NCBI GenBank assembly: GCA_003117195.1
Contig: BDSI01000112.1
Coordinates: 279,422 to 343,421, forward strand
From: Eudorina sp. 2006-703-Eu-15
Taxonomy: Eukaryota > Chlorophyta > Chlorophyceae > Chlamydomonadales > Volvocaceae
DNA: 64,000 nucleotides
Direction: 5' to 3'
Within the stretch, counting starts at the first letter, position 1. The number at the start of each line of letters is the position of its first letter. Positions 33,001 through 44,486 of the stretch are shown here, piece by piece. A program made the translations under genes and the position numbers. The notes beneath the pieces were generated by a model. That model did not search any database and was not told the origin of the DNA. It saw only the letters and a list, made by a program, of their open reading frames with translations.

Positions 33001-36000
33001 GTCGTGGGGTGGGGCGGCGACAGCGGTTCCGGTAACCCACCCACCCCCCCGATCCATACCCCCCCCCGATAAGATGGCTCCTGTCTGCTGATCCTCCGGG
33101 TGCTCACCTCGCCACCCACAGCTCCGGAAGCGGCTCCGGAAGCCTGGCGACCAGTGAGCGGTCCCCGTTGGACGTCGCGGACGCAGATCGTTCCTGCAGA
33201 TTGCGTTTTGTGCTTTTGACCCATCCACCCACCCACCCACCCACCCACCTGCACGTCATCTATGGAGGCCGACCAAATACGCGCCCGGGGATCCGAAGGG
33301 GTTGCACGCGCTCGACCTCTCCTCACTCGCCCTGCACGCCAAACATACACGCCCTCCCTCTCCATCGCCTGTCACGATGGACTCCTCGTCTCGCGGCTCA
33401 GTTTCCTTGCACACACACGCACCCTCTCGCCGGCGCCGCTCCCCACCGGACACCCCAGGACAAGGAGATGGTGGAGCGGCTGCTGGACCTCAAGGCCCGG
33501 ATGGACGAGGTGGTGGGCTCCGCGTTCGGCCGCTCGGAGCCGTTCCAGGCCACCCTCAAGGAGTCCTTCGAGTACTGCATCAACCAGAGGGCTAACAAGC
33601 CCGCGGAGCTCATTGCCAAGTTCATAGACGCGCGGCTGCGGGCGGGCGGCCGCGGCGCAGGGGCGGTGGCGGTGGCGGCGGCGGCGGGGGGCGGCCCAGC
33701 GGGCGGTGTGGGGGCGGGTGCCCGCGGCGGCAGCGAGGAGGAGCTGGAGGCGGCGCTGGACCGGGCGCTGACGCTGTTTCGGTGGGTATGGGGAGGGGGG
33801 AGGGGGAAGTGCTGGATACGGGGAGTGTTGGATACGGCGAGTGTTGGTGTATACTTGGTTGGTTGGCAGTGAAGGAAACGAAGGGTTTACGGGAAGCTGG
33901 CTGCGGGTGATGGGGGCGCCGTGTGGGACGAAGGGGCGTGCACGCCGAGGTGCCGGTAAGGTCCCTGTCCATCCTGCCTCAACTGGATGAGGCCCGGGGG
34001 GGTAGTGCACTCGCGACATCTCACGTCGATCATTTGAACCCCGGGCGGGGAGCATCCCCGTGCAAGGTGTGTTGACAACACGCAGAACTGAGACCCTGAA
34101 GTTGCTGCACCCCCTCACCCTTCGATGCTGGGTTTGGTTCTTTTCTTCTTAACCCCTCGCCCTTCCCGTTACCACGCTTTCCCCCACGTTCAGGTTCATC
34201 CAGGGCAAGGACGTGTTCGAGGCCTTCTACAAGAAGGACCTGGCCAAGCGCTTGCTGCTGGGCCGCAGTGCCAGTGTGGACGCGGAGAAGGCCATGATAG
34301 CCAAGCTCAAGGTATGAGACGCGCTGGGGCCGTCCGCACCGCTTCGGCAGGCGGCCAACGGCTTGCCGGGTCTCAACAGCGCATTCTGCCGAAAGCAACA
34401 CGCCAGTGGCCGATTGAAGCCGGCCACCTGGTCCGGACCGAAACCCAAAGCAAGACGCGGCGCACGCATGCTTCCGAGCCGCATCGTGTGGGGTTCGGAC
34501 GAGTGCGTGCGTGATGTGCCATATCATATGCGACGCTGACGTGGAGGCTGCATGATCACGCTGTTCCCCCTTCGTCAATAAAGATCACGGTGTCCCCCCC
34601 CCCCCGGCTGCCCCCGCTGCCCCCCGTTGCAGGTGGAGTGCGGCAGCCAGTTCACTGCCAAGCTGGAGGGTATGTTTAAGGACGTGGAGCTGAGCGATGA
34701 CGTGATGGCGGCCTTCCGGGCCTCCTCCGCGGCGGCCGGGCTGCCCCCCGGGGTGGATGTCACCGTGGCGGTGCTCACCTCGGGGTACTGGCCCACGTAC
34801 CCGGTGCTGGATGTGAAGCTGCCCGAGGCGCGTGGCTGGGGAGGGGAGGGCGGGGAGATTCGCGGTGGAGGCGGACAGAGGAACGGCGAGAGGGAGTGGC
34901 ATGATTGCGGACCCGATATGGCAAGAGTTGGTGGCTGCAGCGGGATGGGATGGACGGGAGGCCAGGGTAGGGCAGCGGGGCGAGAGGCGGACTTGGGTGG
35001 CACGGAGAGCGGTGGCCGCAGCCCCTGCGCATCGTGTGCGGTGCGGTGCGGTGCGGTGCGGTTGGGGCGGTGCGATGCGGTTGGGGCGCGTGTGTGCGCG
35101 GTAGGCCTGGGATGGTGCTCAGATCATCTGGGCCGGCCTGACCAGCCGCGCGGCGACCCCTTGATTCGCTGTAGTCCGCGTATGTCCTCTCTTCGAGCCC
35201 ATGTTACCCACCCCACCTCCAAACTCCCACCGCTCTCTCCCTCCACTTCGCACCCGCAGGCCCTGGACCGGGCCTCCGCCGTGTTCCGGGACTTTTACCT
35301 GTCCAAGTACTCGGGTCGGCGGCTGGTGTGGCAGCACAGCCTCGGCTCCTGTGTGCTGCGGGCGGCCTTTCCGCGCGGCCTCAAGGAGCTGTCTGTCAGC
35401 ACATTCCAGGTGGGGCCGGTCAGCGGGCGAGCGGGGGGGGGTAGGGGTCAGACGCCACCAGGCGGGGCTTCTCCGGACGCAGGTTGCTCAGCAGGGGTCC
35501 TGACGAGTGCGCGGGGGGCCGGAGGCGGGGAGGGGAATGCGCGGTGACGGGCGCAGCGGCAGCGGCGGAAGAAGCGAACGCCCTGAGGAGGCGCTGCCTG
35601 CACGCGGCAGTACGCAGTTGCCTTGTGGCTGCCAGGGGCGGGACGGCCGCCGCAATCCAAGTATGCGCCCTCAAACGTGCGCCTGCGTAGCCCGCCAGGC
35701 ACACCTCTGCCGGGTGACGCCGGAATGTGTGGATTCCAGCCCCTCCCCCTCGATGCATCACGCGCAAGTACGGCTGTGTGTCACGTGACGCAGGCGGCGG
35801 TGCTCATGTTGTTCAATGACACGGACACGTTGTCGTACAAGGAGATCGCTGCGGGCTGCGGGCTGGAGGAGAAGGAGCTGAAGCGCACGCTGCAGAGCCT
35901 GGCGTGCGGCAAGGTGGGTGCGCCAACCCCAGGGTGCGCCTCTGTCAGTACCGGGGCTGATCCTCCGGAGCCTCTGGAGCCTCTGGTGCCTCGCCGGGAA

Positions 36001-37364
36001 GTCCTCCCCGAGCTGCGTGGCTCCTGCCAGGTCCCCCTGGGCCCCGACATGCGCGCTGCCTACGCTTCCCGACTGACACCCGCAGTGGCATGCGCGTGTT
36101 TTTTACGGTGCTCACATCTTAAAACCCGGGCGGGTGCAGTGGCGGCGATGACTGCGGCGCACAGGACCCACCCACAACGTTACGGCATCGCGCCCATGTT
36201 GCCCCGCTCTACCAATGTCTACCAATTTCCTATACCACCCTTGCACCGGCCCCTTCCCTTCGCCCCCGCGCAGGTCCGGGTGCTGACCAAGGACCCCAAG
36301 GGCCGCGACGTGGCGGACGCTGACTCGTTCTCCTTCAATACGGCCTTCTCGGAGAAGCTCTTCCGCATCAAGATCAACTCGATCCAGATGAAGGAGACGG
36401 AGGAGGAGAACAAGAAGACCAACGAACAGGTGGGCCGCGGCAGAGGGACAGCGGTCCTGGGGTCGTGGACACGGTTACCGCCCTCCACAGCGGGCCGCAA
36501 GCGCTGGGTGCTGCGGCGTCGTGCGGGTGGCACATGCCCAGGCCAGGCCCGCGCGTAGGGCCCGACCACACCGGCGCTGTCTCCGGCCAGTCTCCGTAAG
36601 GCGCTGTGTCTTCGGTACTCCGATGCGAGGTGCTCATCAGTGGCGTTGAGCGCTGCGATCGCATGTCCGCCCCCCGTGCAGGTGCTTCAAGACCGGCAGT
36701 ACCAGATCGACGCGGCGCTCGTGCGCATCATGAAGACGCGGAAGACGCTCAGCCACAAGCTGCTGGTGGCGGAGGCGCTGCAGCAGCTCAAGTTCCCGCT
36801 CAAGGCGGCGGACCTCAAGAAACGGATCGAGTCGCTCATCGACCGGGAGTACATGGCCCGGGACCCCAGCGACGCAAATGTGAGCGCCGTAAGAGGGGCC
36901 TTAGCGGGGCCTTTGCGAGGGCCTTGGGGTCCGAGCGGGTGGGCTCAGGGAGGCGCGCCGGTGCGCGGGAGGGGAGGTGGGGAGGTGGCGGTAGCGGAAG
37001 GAACGTGGGGTGCAGCACACTGCGAGAGGGCCACTGGTTGGCCTTACCGTAAGGAGGCTGCTGTGCTCCTCCCGGCGGTTCATTATGCCGGTGGTTCCTG
37101 CCGGCGGCCTGGCTTTCATGCCTCCAGGGCTACCCTCAGTTTACCCTCGTCTCCCGATGCGCCGGGGGGGGGGGCACACCCGGAGGTCACCTGTCCGCAG
37201 CCCCAGTACGGCAACAGTTATGTGTACGCAGGGCTCACGCTGCAATTTGAGTTAACTACGCCCCTCCCAGTGCTGGCGCTTGATGGATATCCGTAGATCC
37301 TGACGGCCACCTGTCCTGTCCTCTTCTCTCTCGACTCCCGCAGGTGTACAACTACCTGGCGTAG
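30097..37364 (+). CDS. CUL4: Cullin 4, scaffold of CRL4 ubiquitin ligases
   Basis: Fifteen exons: 30097-30205, 30281-30396, 30519-30578, 30785-31036, 31636-31785, 31988-32068, 32454-32729, 33459-33781, 34194-34311, 34633-34827, 35260-35409, 35794-35913, 36274-36429, 36682-36879 and 37344-37364; 774 aa. The N-terminal KKLVIKPLK and the cullin repeats match CUL4, which binds DDB1-DCAF receptors. The cullin homology domain has [20 protein letters not shown] and [20 protein letters not shown]. The C-terminal winged helix has [20 protein letters not shown], whose first Lys is the neddylation site, and [18 protein letters not shown]. The last exon encodes only VYNYLA. A Gly/Ala-rich insertion of about 40 residues precedes [12 protein letters not shown]. 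Introns starting at 31786 and 34828 appear to use GC donors. Confidence 0.97.
31376..31598. repeat. CCTCA pentamer satellite in CUL4 intron 4
   Basis: About 44 copies of the pentamer, nearly perfect after the first 35 bp, ending 38 bp before the exon 5 acceptor at 31635. In the sense RNA it is pyrimidine-rich with regular CA steps. Confidence 0.95.
33221..33249. repeat. CCCA tetramer run in CUL4 intron 7
   Basis: Short run of CCCA/CCAC tetramers, intronic. Confidence 0.85.
33376..33415 (+). repeat. Dispersed repeat family 2, copy in CUL4 intron 7
   Basis: Contains TCGCGGCTCAGTTTCCTT followed by ACACACAC. Matching copies, several inverted, occur in the kinase gene region at 50.0-50.9 and 56.3 kb. 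Confidence 0.75.
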
Positions 37365-37955
37365 GAGGAATCGTCGCAGTTTTGTTGACGCGTTGGATTA
37401 TAACGGCATGCAGGTTGCAAGTAGCATACAGCAGAGTGTTTCAACGGCGTGTGCAGGCTGTTCGCTGAGAGGTTGCCAGATGCAAGTTGCTTGGTATAGG
37501 AAAAGAGGAGCAAAACCAGGGACAGCGCTTACTAGGACAGTGTACGGCGCCGTTACTAAGCCGCTGCGCATGTACTTCCCACTATTACAACAATAGTAAC
37601 AGTCCCCTAGGTGCCAATTGCTTCAGCTCAGGCGTCGTCGCTGGCTGCTGGGTATCTAGGTTGTAGCTATGAGTGGGGTATTGGGGATAGTGGGGTTTCA
37701 GGGCAGGGGTAGTTGGCAGTTTTGCAGTTATGACCGTTACAGCTACGTTTCCTGAAGACCTGAGCGTTGTCATTTGTAAATGTAATTTTGTGGTGCAGTT
37801 AAAGAAATGATTGGATTGGACCGGGGCATGCTCCTGAGTTACGCTGCCGGCACGGCAGCGCGGTGATTGCCGTAGCTGCAGACCCCAGAAAATTGCAAAG
37901 AGAACAAATAATCTGTTCGCTTACTTATTCTAGGGTAAATAAATTAAATTAAAAA
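37365..37955. other. CUL4 3' UTR and ALG1 promoter region
   Basis: AT-richer stretch with no supported coding frame. TGTAA signals at 37775 and 37781 probably end CUL4, leaving about 170 bp for the ALG1 promoter. Confidence 0.5.
37775..37785 (+). terminator. Two adjacent poly(A) signals of CUL4
   Basis: TGTAA at 37775-37779 and again at 37781-37785, about 410 nt past the CUL4 stop. Confidence 0.55.
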
Positions 37956-39329
37956 ATGGGGAAGGCGGGATCTAGTTCACACCCGGGCCGTGTTCACTGG
38001 GTGGTTGTCCTGGGTGATTTCGGCCGGAGCCCACGAATGCAATATCACACTCTGTCTCTGAGTAAATGTCCATCAACTGATGTGCACGTCCTGGCCTATG
38101 GCGGGTCAACCCCGCTCCCGGGGCTCGTATCGGCGACCAACGTGCACTTCCATCGGGTAGCGGAGCCTCCGTCGTGGCTGCGAAAACTGCCGCGAGTTCT
38201 TTTCCTCGTCCTTAAAGTATTGTATCAGCTGTTGGCGCTCATATGGATGATGCTTGTGGCGCTTCCGTCGCCAGCATGCATCCTCTTGCAGAACCCACCA
38301 GCCATCCCTACCATGGCGGTGTGCTGGCTGGCGGCACGGCGACATCGCGCTAAGCTGGTCATCGACTGGCACAACTACGGGTACACTATCCTTGCTCTAT
38401 CACAGGGCCAGCGCCACCCGCTGGTGTCGCTTGCCCGACGGTATGAGCACTTCTGGGGTAAGCGTGGCGACGCCCACTTCTGCGTCACGAAGGCGATGCG
38501 GGAGGACCTGCAGACCAAATGGGGCATCCAGGCGACGGTCCTCTACGACCGTCCGCCGACGTTCTTCCAGCGAACAGACGTGGCCGCTGTGCACACGCTC
38601 TTCCGCAAGCTAGGCCCTGCGCTAGAGCAGTCGGGATTCGACGACTTCCTCTCACGGCGCAACAGCCAAGCCAGCGCCGGCCGCACCCCGGAGTCAGCGG
38701 AGCTGTCGGTAGTGTCCCTGAAGGAGCCCGGCCAGCCAGTCGGCTTGAGGCCGGACCGGCCCGCTGTCGTCGTCAGCAGCACCAGCTGGACGCCCGACGA
38801 GGACTTCTCCATCCTGCTGGACGCTGCAGTGCGTTACGATCAGCTGGCCAGTGACGTCGCGGCCCTTCCCGAGCTGCTGCTGGTCATCACGGGCAAGGGC
38901 CCGCAGAAGGAGACGTACCTAGCCCGGATAGCGGCCATGTCGTTCAAGAAGGTGGCCATTCGGGCGCTGTGGCTGGAGGCCGGCGACTACCCGCTCTTGC
39001 TGGGCGCCGCCGATGTGGGGGTGTCCCTGCATGCGTCATCTTCGGGGCTGGACCTGCCCATGAAGGTAGTCGACATGTTCGGGAGCGGGTTGCCGGTGTG
39101 CGCGCTCTCGTACAACTGCATCACGGAACTGGTGTCGCCGCAAGAGACGGGGCTGTTGTTCCGCAGCGGGGAGGAGCTGTCGGGTCAGCTGGCTGGCCTG
39201 CTGAGGGGCTTCCCGGGCGCGCCAAGCGTGCAGCTGGAGGAACTGCGGAAGACCGTTGCTGAGCGGGAGCAGAGCTTGCGCTGGGAAGAGAACTGGCGGC
39301 GGATTGCTGCGCCAATAATGGGATACTAA
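37956..39329 (+). CDS. ALG1: Chitobiosyldiphosphodolichol beta-mannosyltransferase
   Basis: Adds the first mannose to GlcNAc2-PP-dolichol on the cytosolic face of the ER, in N-glycan precursor synthesis. Intronless, 457 aa. Family signatures are continuous: VVVLGDFGRSPRMQYHTLSL near the N-terminus, a hydrophobic anchor segment around residues 80-110, LLQNPPAIPTMAVCWLAA, KLVIDWHNYGYTILAL, FCVTKAMREDL, VVSSTSWTPDEDFSILLDA, and LHASSSGLDLPMKVVDMFGS with the Glu-containing GT-B C-terminal end. The start at 37956 follows an A-rich leader and gives the expected N-terminus. An intronless gene of this size is unusual beside neighbours with up to 14 introns. Confidence 0.97.
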   Translation: MGKAGSSSHPGRVHWVVVLGDFGRSPRMQYHTLSLSKCPSTDVHVLAYGGSTPLPGLVSATNVHFHRVAEPPSWLRKLPRVLFLVLKVLYQLLALIWMMLVALPSPACILLQNPPAIPTMAVCWLAARRHRAKLVIDWHNYGYTILALSQGQRHPLVSLARRYEHFWGKRGDAHFCVTKAMREDLQTKWGIQATVLYDRPPTFFQRTDVAAVHTLFRKLGPALEQSGFDDFLSRRNSQASAGRTPESAELSVVSLKEPGQPVGLRPDRPAVVVSSTSWTPDEDFSILLDAAVRYDQLASDVAALPELLLVITGKGPQKETYLARIAAMSFKKVAIRALWLEAGDYPLLLGAADVGVSLHASSSGLDLPMKVVDMFGSGLPVCALSYNCITELVSPQETGLLFRSGEELSGQLAGLLRGFPGAPSVQLEELRKTVAEREQSLRWEENWRRIAAPIMGY

Positions 39330-40071
39330 GAGATAGTTGGGGCAGCCAGTTGGGATATGGCGGCCACAGGTCGGTGATTGGTGGACCTCATAGCCAGGGA
39401 TGCCGCCTGGTGTGCATTTGAGAAAGTGAGTGCGCTGCGTGATTACGCGGAAAGAAGCATGGTGTCTTTTTACCGTTGAGCTGCTTCAGCATGTGGAAAC
39501 GTCTTGATCGGAGAGTCTACAAACCCAACGAAGTCTACTAGCTTGCGGTCTGTTCGTCGGTAGGAGTGCATGTCATGCAAGGGGCGTAGCTGCGCCCGGG
39601 CCATGCGGTGTGTGTTGTGTGGCGGTCATTAGAGCTGCACAAAGACCGTTTGTGCTTTGTAGGCATGTGGTCAAACAAAGCAGATGTCGTCAAGCGAAAG
39701 CACTTGTAAAGCCTTACCGGCAGCGTCCGACTGCCCGTACGCCTTTCGTCCCCTATGTCAGGTGAACGGCATGTTTCCGCAGTTGGCTTCTCAGTGGTGT
39801 TGAACACACTCCTAGCGCCCCCGCCCTACCGTACATCCCAAAACGTCAAGCAAGGGCATTGCGCCTGCCCCAAAAATTTGTCCAAGCGTCAAGTATGAAA
39901 CAGCGCGCGCACTCAGTCCTGTCAATTCAAGCCACACCTGTTCTTCACAACAAGTCCTGTCTGAACATTCAGCGGCCCTTTCCCGTGCCCACCCTGCGTG
40001 TCAAGTCACACCGAGATTGATGTCATAGTCTCAACGCGTATTCAGTATGTCACCACCGTACCCTTCCCTCG
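39330..40071. other. Convergent region between ALG1 and SAS-6
   Basis: Holds both 3' UTRs. No coding frame is supported. I found no clear TTACA for the minus-strand gene here. Confidence 0.5.
39705..39709 (+). terminator. Candidate poly(A) signal of ALG1
   Basis: TGTAA about 375 nt past the ALG1 stop codon. Confidence 0.5.
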
Positions 40072-43000
40072 CTATCGCCCTCCGTCCGCTCCAACTCCGC
40101 CCGACCCCAGCGATGTCCCCGAGCCTCCTGCCGATGCATTAAAAGCTCCACCGGTGACTAAGCCATATCTGCTAGGAGCAGGCGTGGGGTCGCCCGCTCT
40201 GGAAGATGGCGCAGCAGCTCCAAAGGAGAGCGACGACGTCATTCCATAGGTGCCAGGCCCACCGATTCGATGCATCGCCGGCGTTGCCATGACTGAAGCC
40301 GTCCCCGTTCCCCCAAACGACCCCGTGGTATAGCTGCTCCGATAAGCGGCAGCCGGCGGCCCCGTTGAAGGGTTCTGCAGGCCACCACCCGCTGCGGTTC
40401 CAAAGCTCGAGCTAGTACCAAAGCCGCCCGCGGCAGTACCAACGCTGGCTTGGCCCCCTCCTGGAACCGATGTTGATGCGAACGCACCCGCCCCCGAAGT
40501 CGAGGTCAGCGACGCCGTCCCAGTTACCGAAGTGCCGCCCCCGAACCCTCCCGAGTATCGACCAGCTGTCGTGGTGCCTGCTCTGTAAGTGGAGGCGTGG
40601 CCGGGTCCGGCTAACAGCCCTACGGCTGGGGTTGCCGCTACCGAGGGACCTGGAATGCCCGCGGGGAGCGATGACGTCGGCCGGAACGTGTACCGCGAGC
40701 CGGGCAGTGCTGCACCGCTCGAATGCAACTGCGCATCGGTGACCTGCGACGTAAACAGGCGCAGAACATGAGGCTTTATGCAACAAATCGACAATCATCT
40801 GTGGCATAGAACCGTTGAGTGCAGCATTGCCACACGCTCTACATGACACGCGTCTATCGCCGCCAACCTAAGTCCGCATGACAGCTCCATCGGGGTTCAT
40901 GAAGCACACAACGTGCCGCACCTGTTGGTTCAGCCAACGGATCATCTGCTCGTTGCTCTGCAGCTGCTGCTTGCTGTCCTCCAACTTGCCGCGCAGCGAC
41001 TCATTCTCCGCTTGAAGGCCGCTGAGGTCCGCGCGCTGGGCTTCCAACTGCTGACCGAGGGAGGCCAGTTCACGCATGGCATTCGAGAGTGCCTGCTCCC
41101 GCTGCTGCAGCTCCTCTTCCTGACGCACGATGATGGCCGCCTTGCGCTTCGTCTTCTCCTTGGCCAACCTCAGGTCAGTCTGTGGTAATGCACCCGGCCC
41201 AGACCGTCACAACGTCCCATACTTTCAAGGTGGACCCTTCATTGTCCTTATAGTGCGAGAGTGGAGCATGTCGGAAACGGCACATGAGAGCGTGTTATCA
41301 AGCCCTCAAGACTGGTGCGTGCGAACTTCCCCAATCGTTGCGCCTACCGTGAGCTTCTCTATGATCTGGTTGCCCTTCAGCACCTCCCCCTGCGCTTCCT
41401 TTCCGCGTGCCTCCGCAGCTGCCAACGCGTCGCGCAGATCGCTGCACCGCTGCTCCGCCTGGCGCATCGCGTTCTCCATATCACGCAAACGGCCCCGCTG
41501 CTGCTCCGTGACATCAGCCTGGGACTGCGTCTGCGGATTCCGAATCCAACAAACAAGGTCCAGCGCCGAGACCAGCACACAGAAAAGGAGTTCAGCACGC
41601 GTCCTGGACAATGGACGCCAAATCGGTGACAGACATGCATCACTTCAACAACATGGTTCTCGGCCTGATACGGGTTCCCTAGCATACCGGCTTGGTGTTA
41701 CCTTCTCCTCAAGCGCCAGCAGTTTGGCACGGGCCTCGCTCAGCTGCATCTCCAGCTCGTGCTTGGCAAGAGAAAGCTGCTGGTTCACCGACCGGAGGCG
41801 CACGCTTTCCTCGTCAAGGGAGCGGTTGCTGCCTTCAGCGGATCCCAGCTTATGGCTCAACTCCGACACCTGTCTCGACAGGGAAGGGACACAGTCCTTC
41901 AGGACAAGGCACACCAGCATTCCCAAGTGCTTGGCATGATAGACAACACTTCGACTCCCCGTGTATGGACCAAACTTGAACGCCCATTCCTCAAATGCAA
42001 TCATATGATGTGACCCCACCTTCGTATCGAGCTCGTACTTGATCTCCCGCAGTTTCCTGTTCTCGGCGTCAAGTTCTCCAAGCCGGGCGTTCAGGCCAGC
42101 CATTTGGTCCCGGAAGCGCTTTTCCAGCTCCCCGCGCTCCCTTTCAGGGCAAGAACCAAGACATGTGCCATAGTTAAGCGGAAGAACTCCTTTGCACCGT
42201 GCACGCATTTTGGAGCATGTTGGGCCGCTAAACCCACCGCGGTGCACATGTGTCTTTGCGGGTGAACTCGACAACTGACCGAAACGGTCCTTTCCACAGA
42301 CCTCAGTCCTGCTGAACAACAATCGCGCCCGACGTTGCGTCGCCGTTGTCGCATGTGGTCAATCGACGGAGATGCTCACCCCCAGACATTGGGGCCCAAC
42401 CTAGCCCGCTGCCACCCGGCCTTACCGTTCGTGCTGGTCTTTCAATTGTGCCTTTTCACGGAGCCGCTCCTCGTGTGCAGATGCTTGCTGAGTTTTAGCC
42501 TGCGCTTGAACCTCCAAGAGGTGCTTGTCGTACTCCTCCCGGAGCTCTGCCAGTTGCTGTCGGTACTGGGATAGCTGGTGCAAAGCACTGTCCCGCTCCT
42601 CCTACAATCAGGGTAGAGCTTCCGGTTGCTGGTAACGGGCATTTACTGCATGTAACGGGCGACATCGAATGGGTAACCATACGGGCATGTCCACGTGTGG
42701 TATCTCCCCAGGCTCTAACGAAGGCAGGGCTCATAAGATCAACGGGACCCGTTCATGCCCACCTTGGTCGTCTCCAGAGCGCCTGACAGGTCCTGGCAGT
42801 TGGACTTCACCTCCGTTAGCCTGAACGCAAGGAACTGTCGCACGGGCACACCGACGACCCAGGTTGGTTAACTGTGTGAGGTGCATGCTTGGCGTGGAGC
42901 CTGTTCATGTCATATCAGCCTGCTGTTGTAATCCAAAGTGGCTGAAAGTGACACAGCTGGCATCTCGTCAACGTATTGGCTGGTGTTGGCTACAAACAAC

Positions 43001-44336
43001 AAGGAGGGTTGCGCCAGCGGGCCCCTTGGGCCAAGGACTGATCAAAAGGGAGGCACGGGACAGACAATCCAAGAGCACAAAACAACTCATCCAGAAGGCA
43101 GCGGAACAGGAAGGTCAACTGACCAAAGCTATAGTCGTACAACTCCAAGGTCAGCACATCACACACTTTTGTCCATGTGTAGTCATATTCGAAAACGCGG
43201 GTTTGGGTTCTTCTTCATTCTGTCACACTGTAACACCCCAGTATGGCTCGCGCGGAGTTGGCTGCGGTGATGAAACCGTCCCCGGCCCCTCCGGATGCAG
43301 CCGAGCGTCATGGACCACCGTGACCAAGCGTCCCAGAGACCTTGCGGCGAACATGATATCAGTTCGGACAGCGCAACGCGCGCACACACACCCTGTGCAC
43401 TATGGTACGGGCAAATTTCTGGGCGCTAATCGGTCCCTCGCATGTCACGCACTCCTGCTCTGCCAGCCTGAGAACACACCTTGCCCTACGGAAAGGTGCC
43501 CATAAGCAACATGGCTTGCCTGTTTCACCACCGCGTCATTGCCTGGCCGGAAGGCCAGCGTGATGTGCGGCAGCTGTTTGAAGTCATTGATCTCCACGAT
43601 TTTGAACAGAGACTCATTTGAGCGAACCATCATCACCGCCTGAAACCTGAGGGTGCCGAGACGCCGTGTATACATGAATCTAGGCAATGATCCGGCGCTT
43701 GCTATGGTGAGGGAGTTGGGTGTGTTGTACCAGGGGTGTGACGTGGTGTGTTGTACCAGGGGTCCAGCACCGAAACCCGATACAACCTCTCCAAGACACG
43801 GCCACCTTGCGCGGAGTAAGCCGTATTATCGGCAAGTCACCTATGGGTAAGCCCGAAGTTGGTGACGGGCACTATGCGCACCTTGGAGAATCGCCTGGCT
43901 GCGCTGCGATGCACTTCTCCAGCAGGCTGATGATTTTGCCAGGAAAGCTAGCAAAGTCCACCAAGATGCCCTGGTCATTCTTTAAGCTCTGGAAATCCTC
44001 CTCGCTAACTTCGAGCGTGTGAAGGAAGTACAGGTCGGAGTCGTTGGAAATGTGAATGCGGAGAATCTGTTGGAAACAGAGTTGGGTTCAACACAACGCA
44101 ACTACTTAGTGAGATGGAAATGATATGCATTCAATTGTAAAGCGGTATCGCACCCGAAGGTTGTGGTTCTGGCGAGCATACCCAGTCAAAATGCGGACTG
44201 TCAGTGCCTCCTGCTGATCCTCTCTATCCTGCTGCTTAACGAGGACAGGTACTGGCCTCCAGAATAACGTTGAAGACGTTGATAAGTCAAATCCAATCGG
44301 CGCCTTAGGGTCCTCCGAGTCAAGAAGCAGGGGCAT
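40072..44336 (-). CDS. BLD12: SAS-6 centriole cartwheel protein
   Basis: Builds the ninefold cartwheel hub of centrioles and basal bodies. Ten minus-strand exons: 44336-44154, 44066-43882, 43646-43520, 42834-42763, 42601-42426, 42140-42020, 41869-41702, 41530-41348, 41179-40922 and 40743-40072, about 714 aa. The head domain (residues 1-165) has MPLLLDSEDPKAPIGFDLST, HISNDSDLYFLHTLEVSEED, FQSLKNDQGILVDFASFPGK and the PISA-type stretch FKIVEINDFKQLPHITLAFR. A long coiled coil follows (about 166-490), from FLAFRLTEVKSNC through EERLREKAQLKDQHERERGE to LNQQ. The last 223 residues are Gly/Ser/Thr-rich and disordered. The intron between exons 3 and 4 uses a GC donor. Its start lies 150 bp from a divergent F-box gene. 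Confidence 0.95.
43401..43480 (+). repeat. Dispersed repeat family 1, copy C, in SAS-6 intron 3
   Basis: Right half of the repeat: TATGGTACGGGCAAATTTCT, GGGCGCTAAT, CGCATGTCACGCACTCCTG and a GAGAACACACC end. It lies antisense to the gene, inside the GC-AG intron. Confidence 0.75.
43717..43768. repeat. 25-bp direct duplication in SAS-6 intron 2
   Basis: GTGTTGTACCAGGGGT occurs twice, about 27 bp apart; intronic. Confidence 0.8.
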
Positions 44337-44486
44337 GGTTGCTGAGCTTACAACCCCTCATAATCTGGTAAGGAAGTTGCAGCATAAAAACTACCAGAAA
44401 GCGGTGAAGGAAAGCGTCGTCCCCAATCGAGCTGTCATTTTTTGTTAACTACCGTACAACCGACCCAGACCCTTTTTGATGACATT
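44337..44486. promoter_or_regulatory. Very short shared promoter, SAS-6 / F-box gene
   Basis: About 150 bp separate the divergent start codons, or 189 bp if the F-box gene starts at 44526. It is AT-richer than its surroundings. Such a small gap implies overlapping 5' control elements. Confidence 0.5.
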
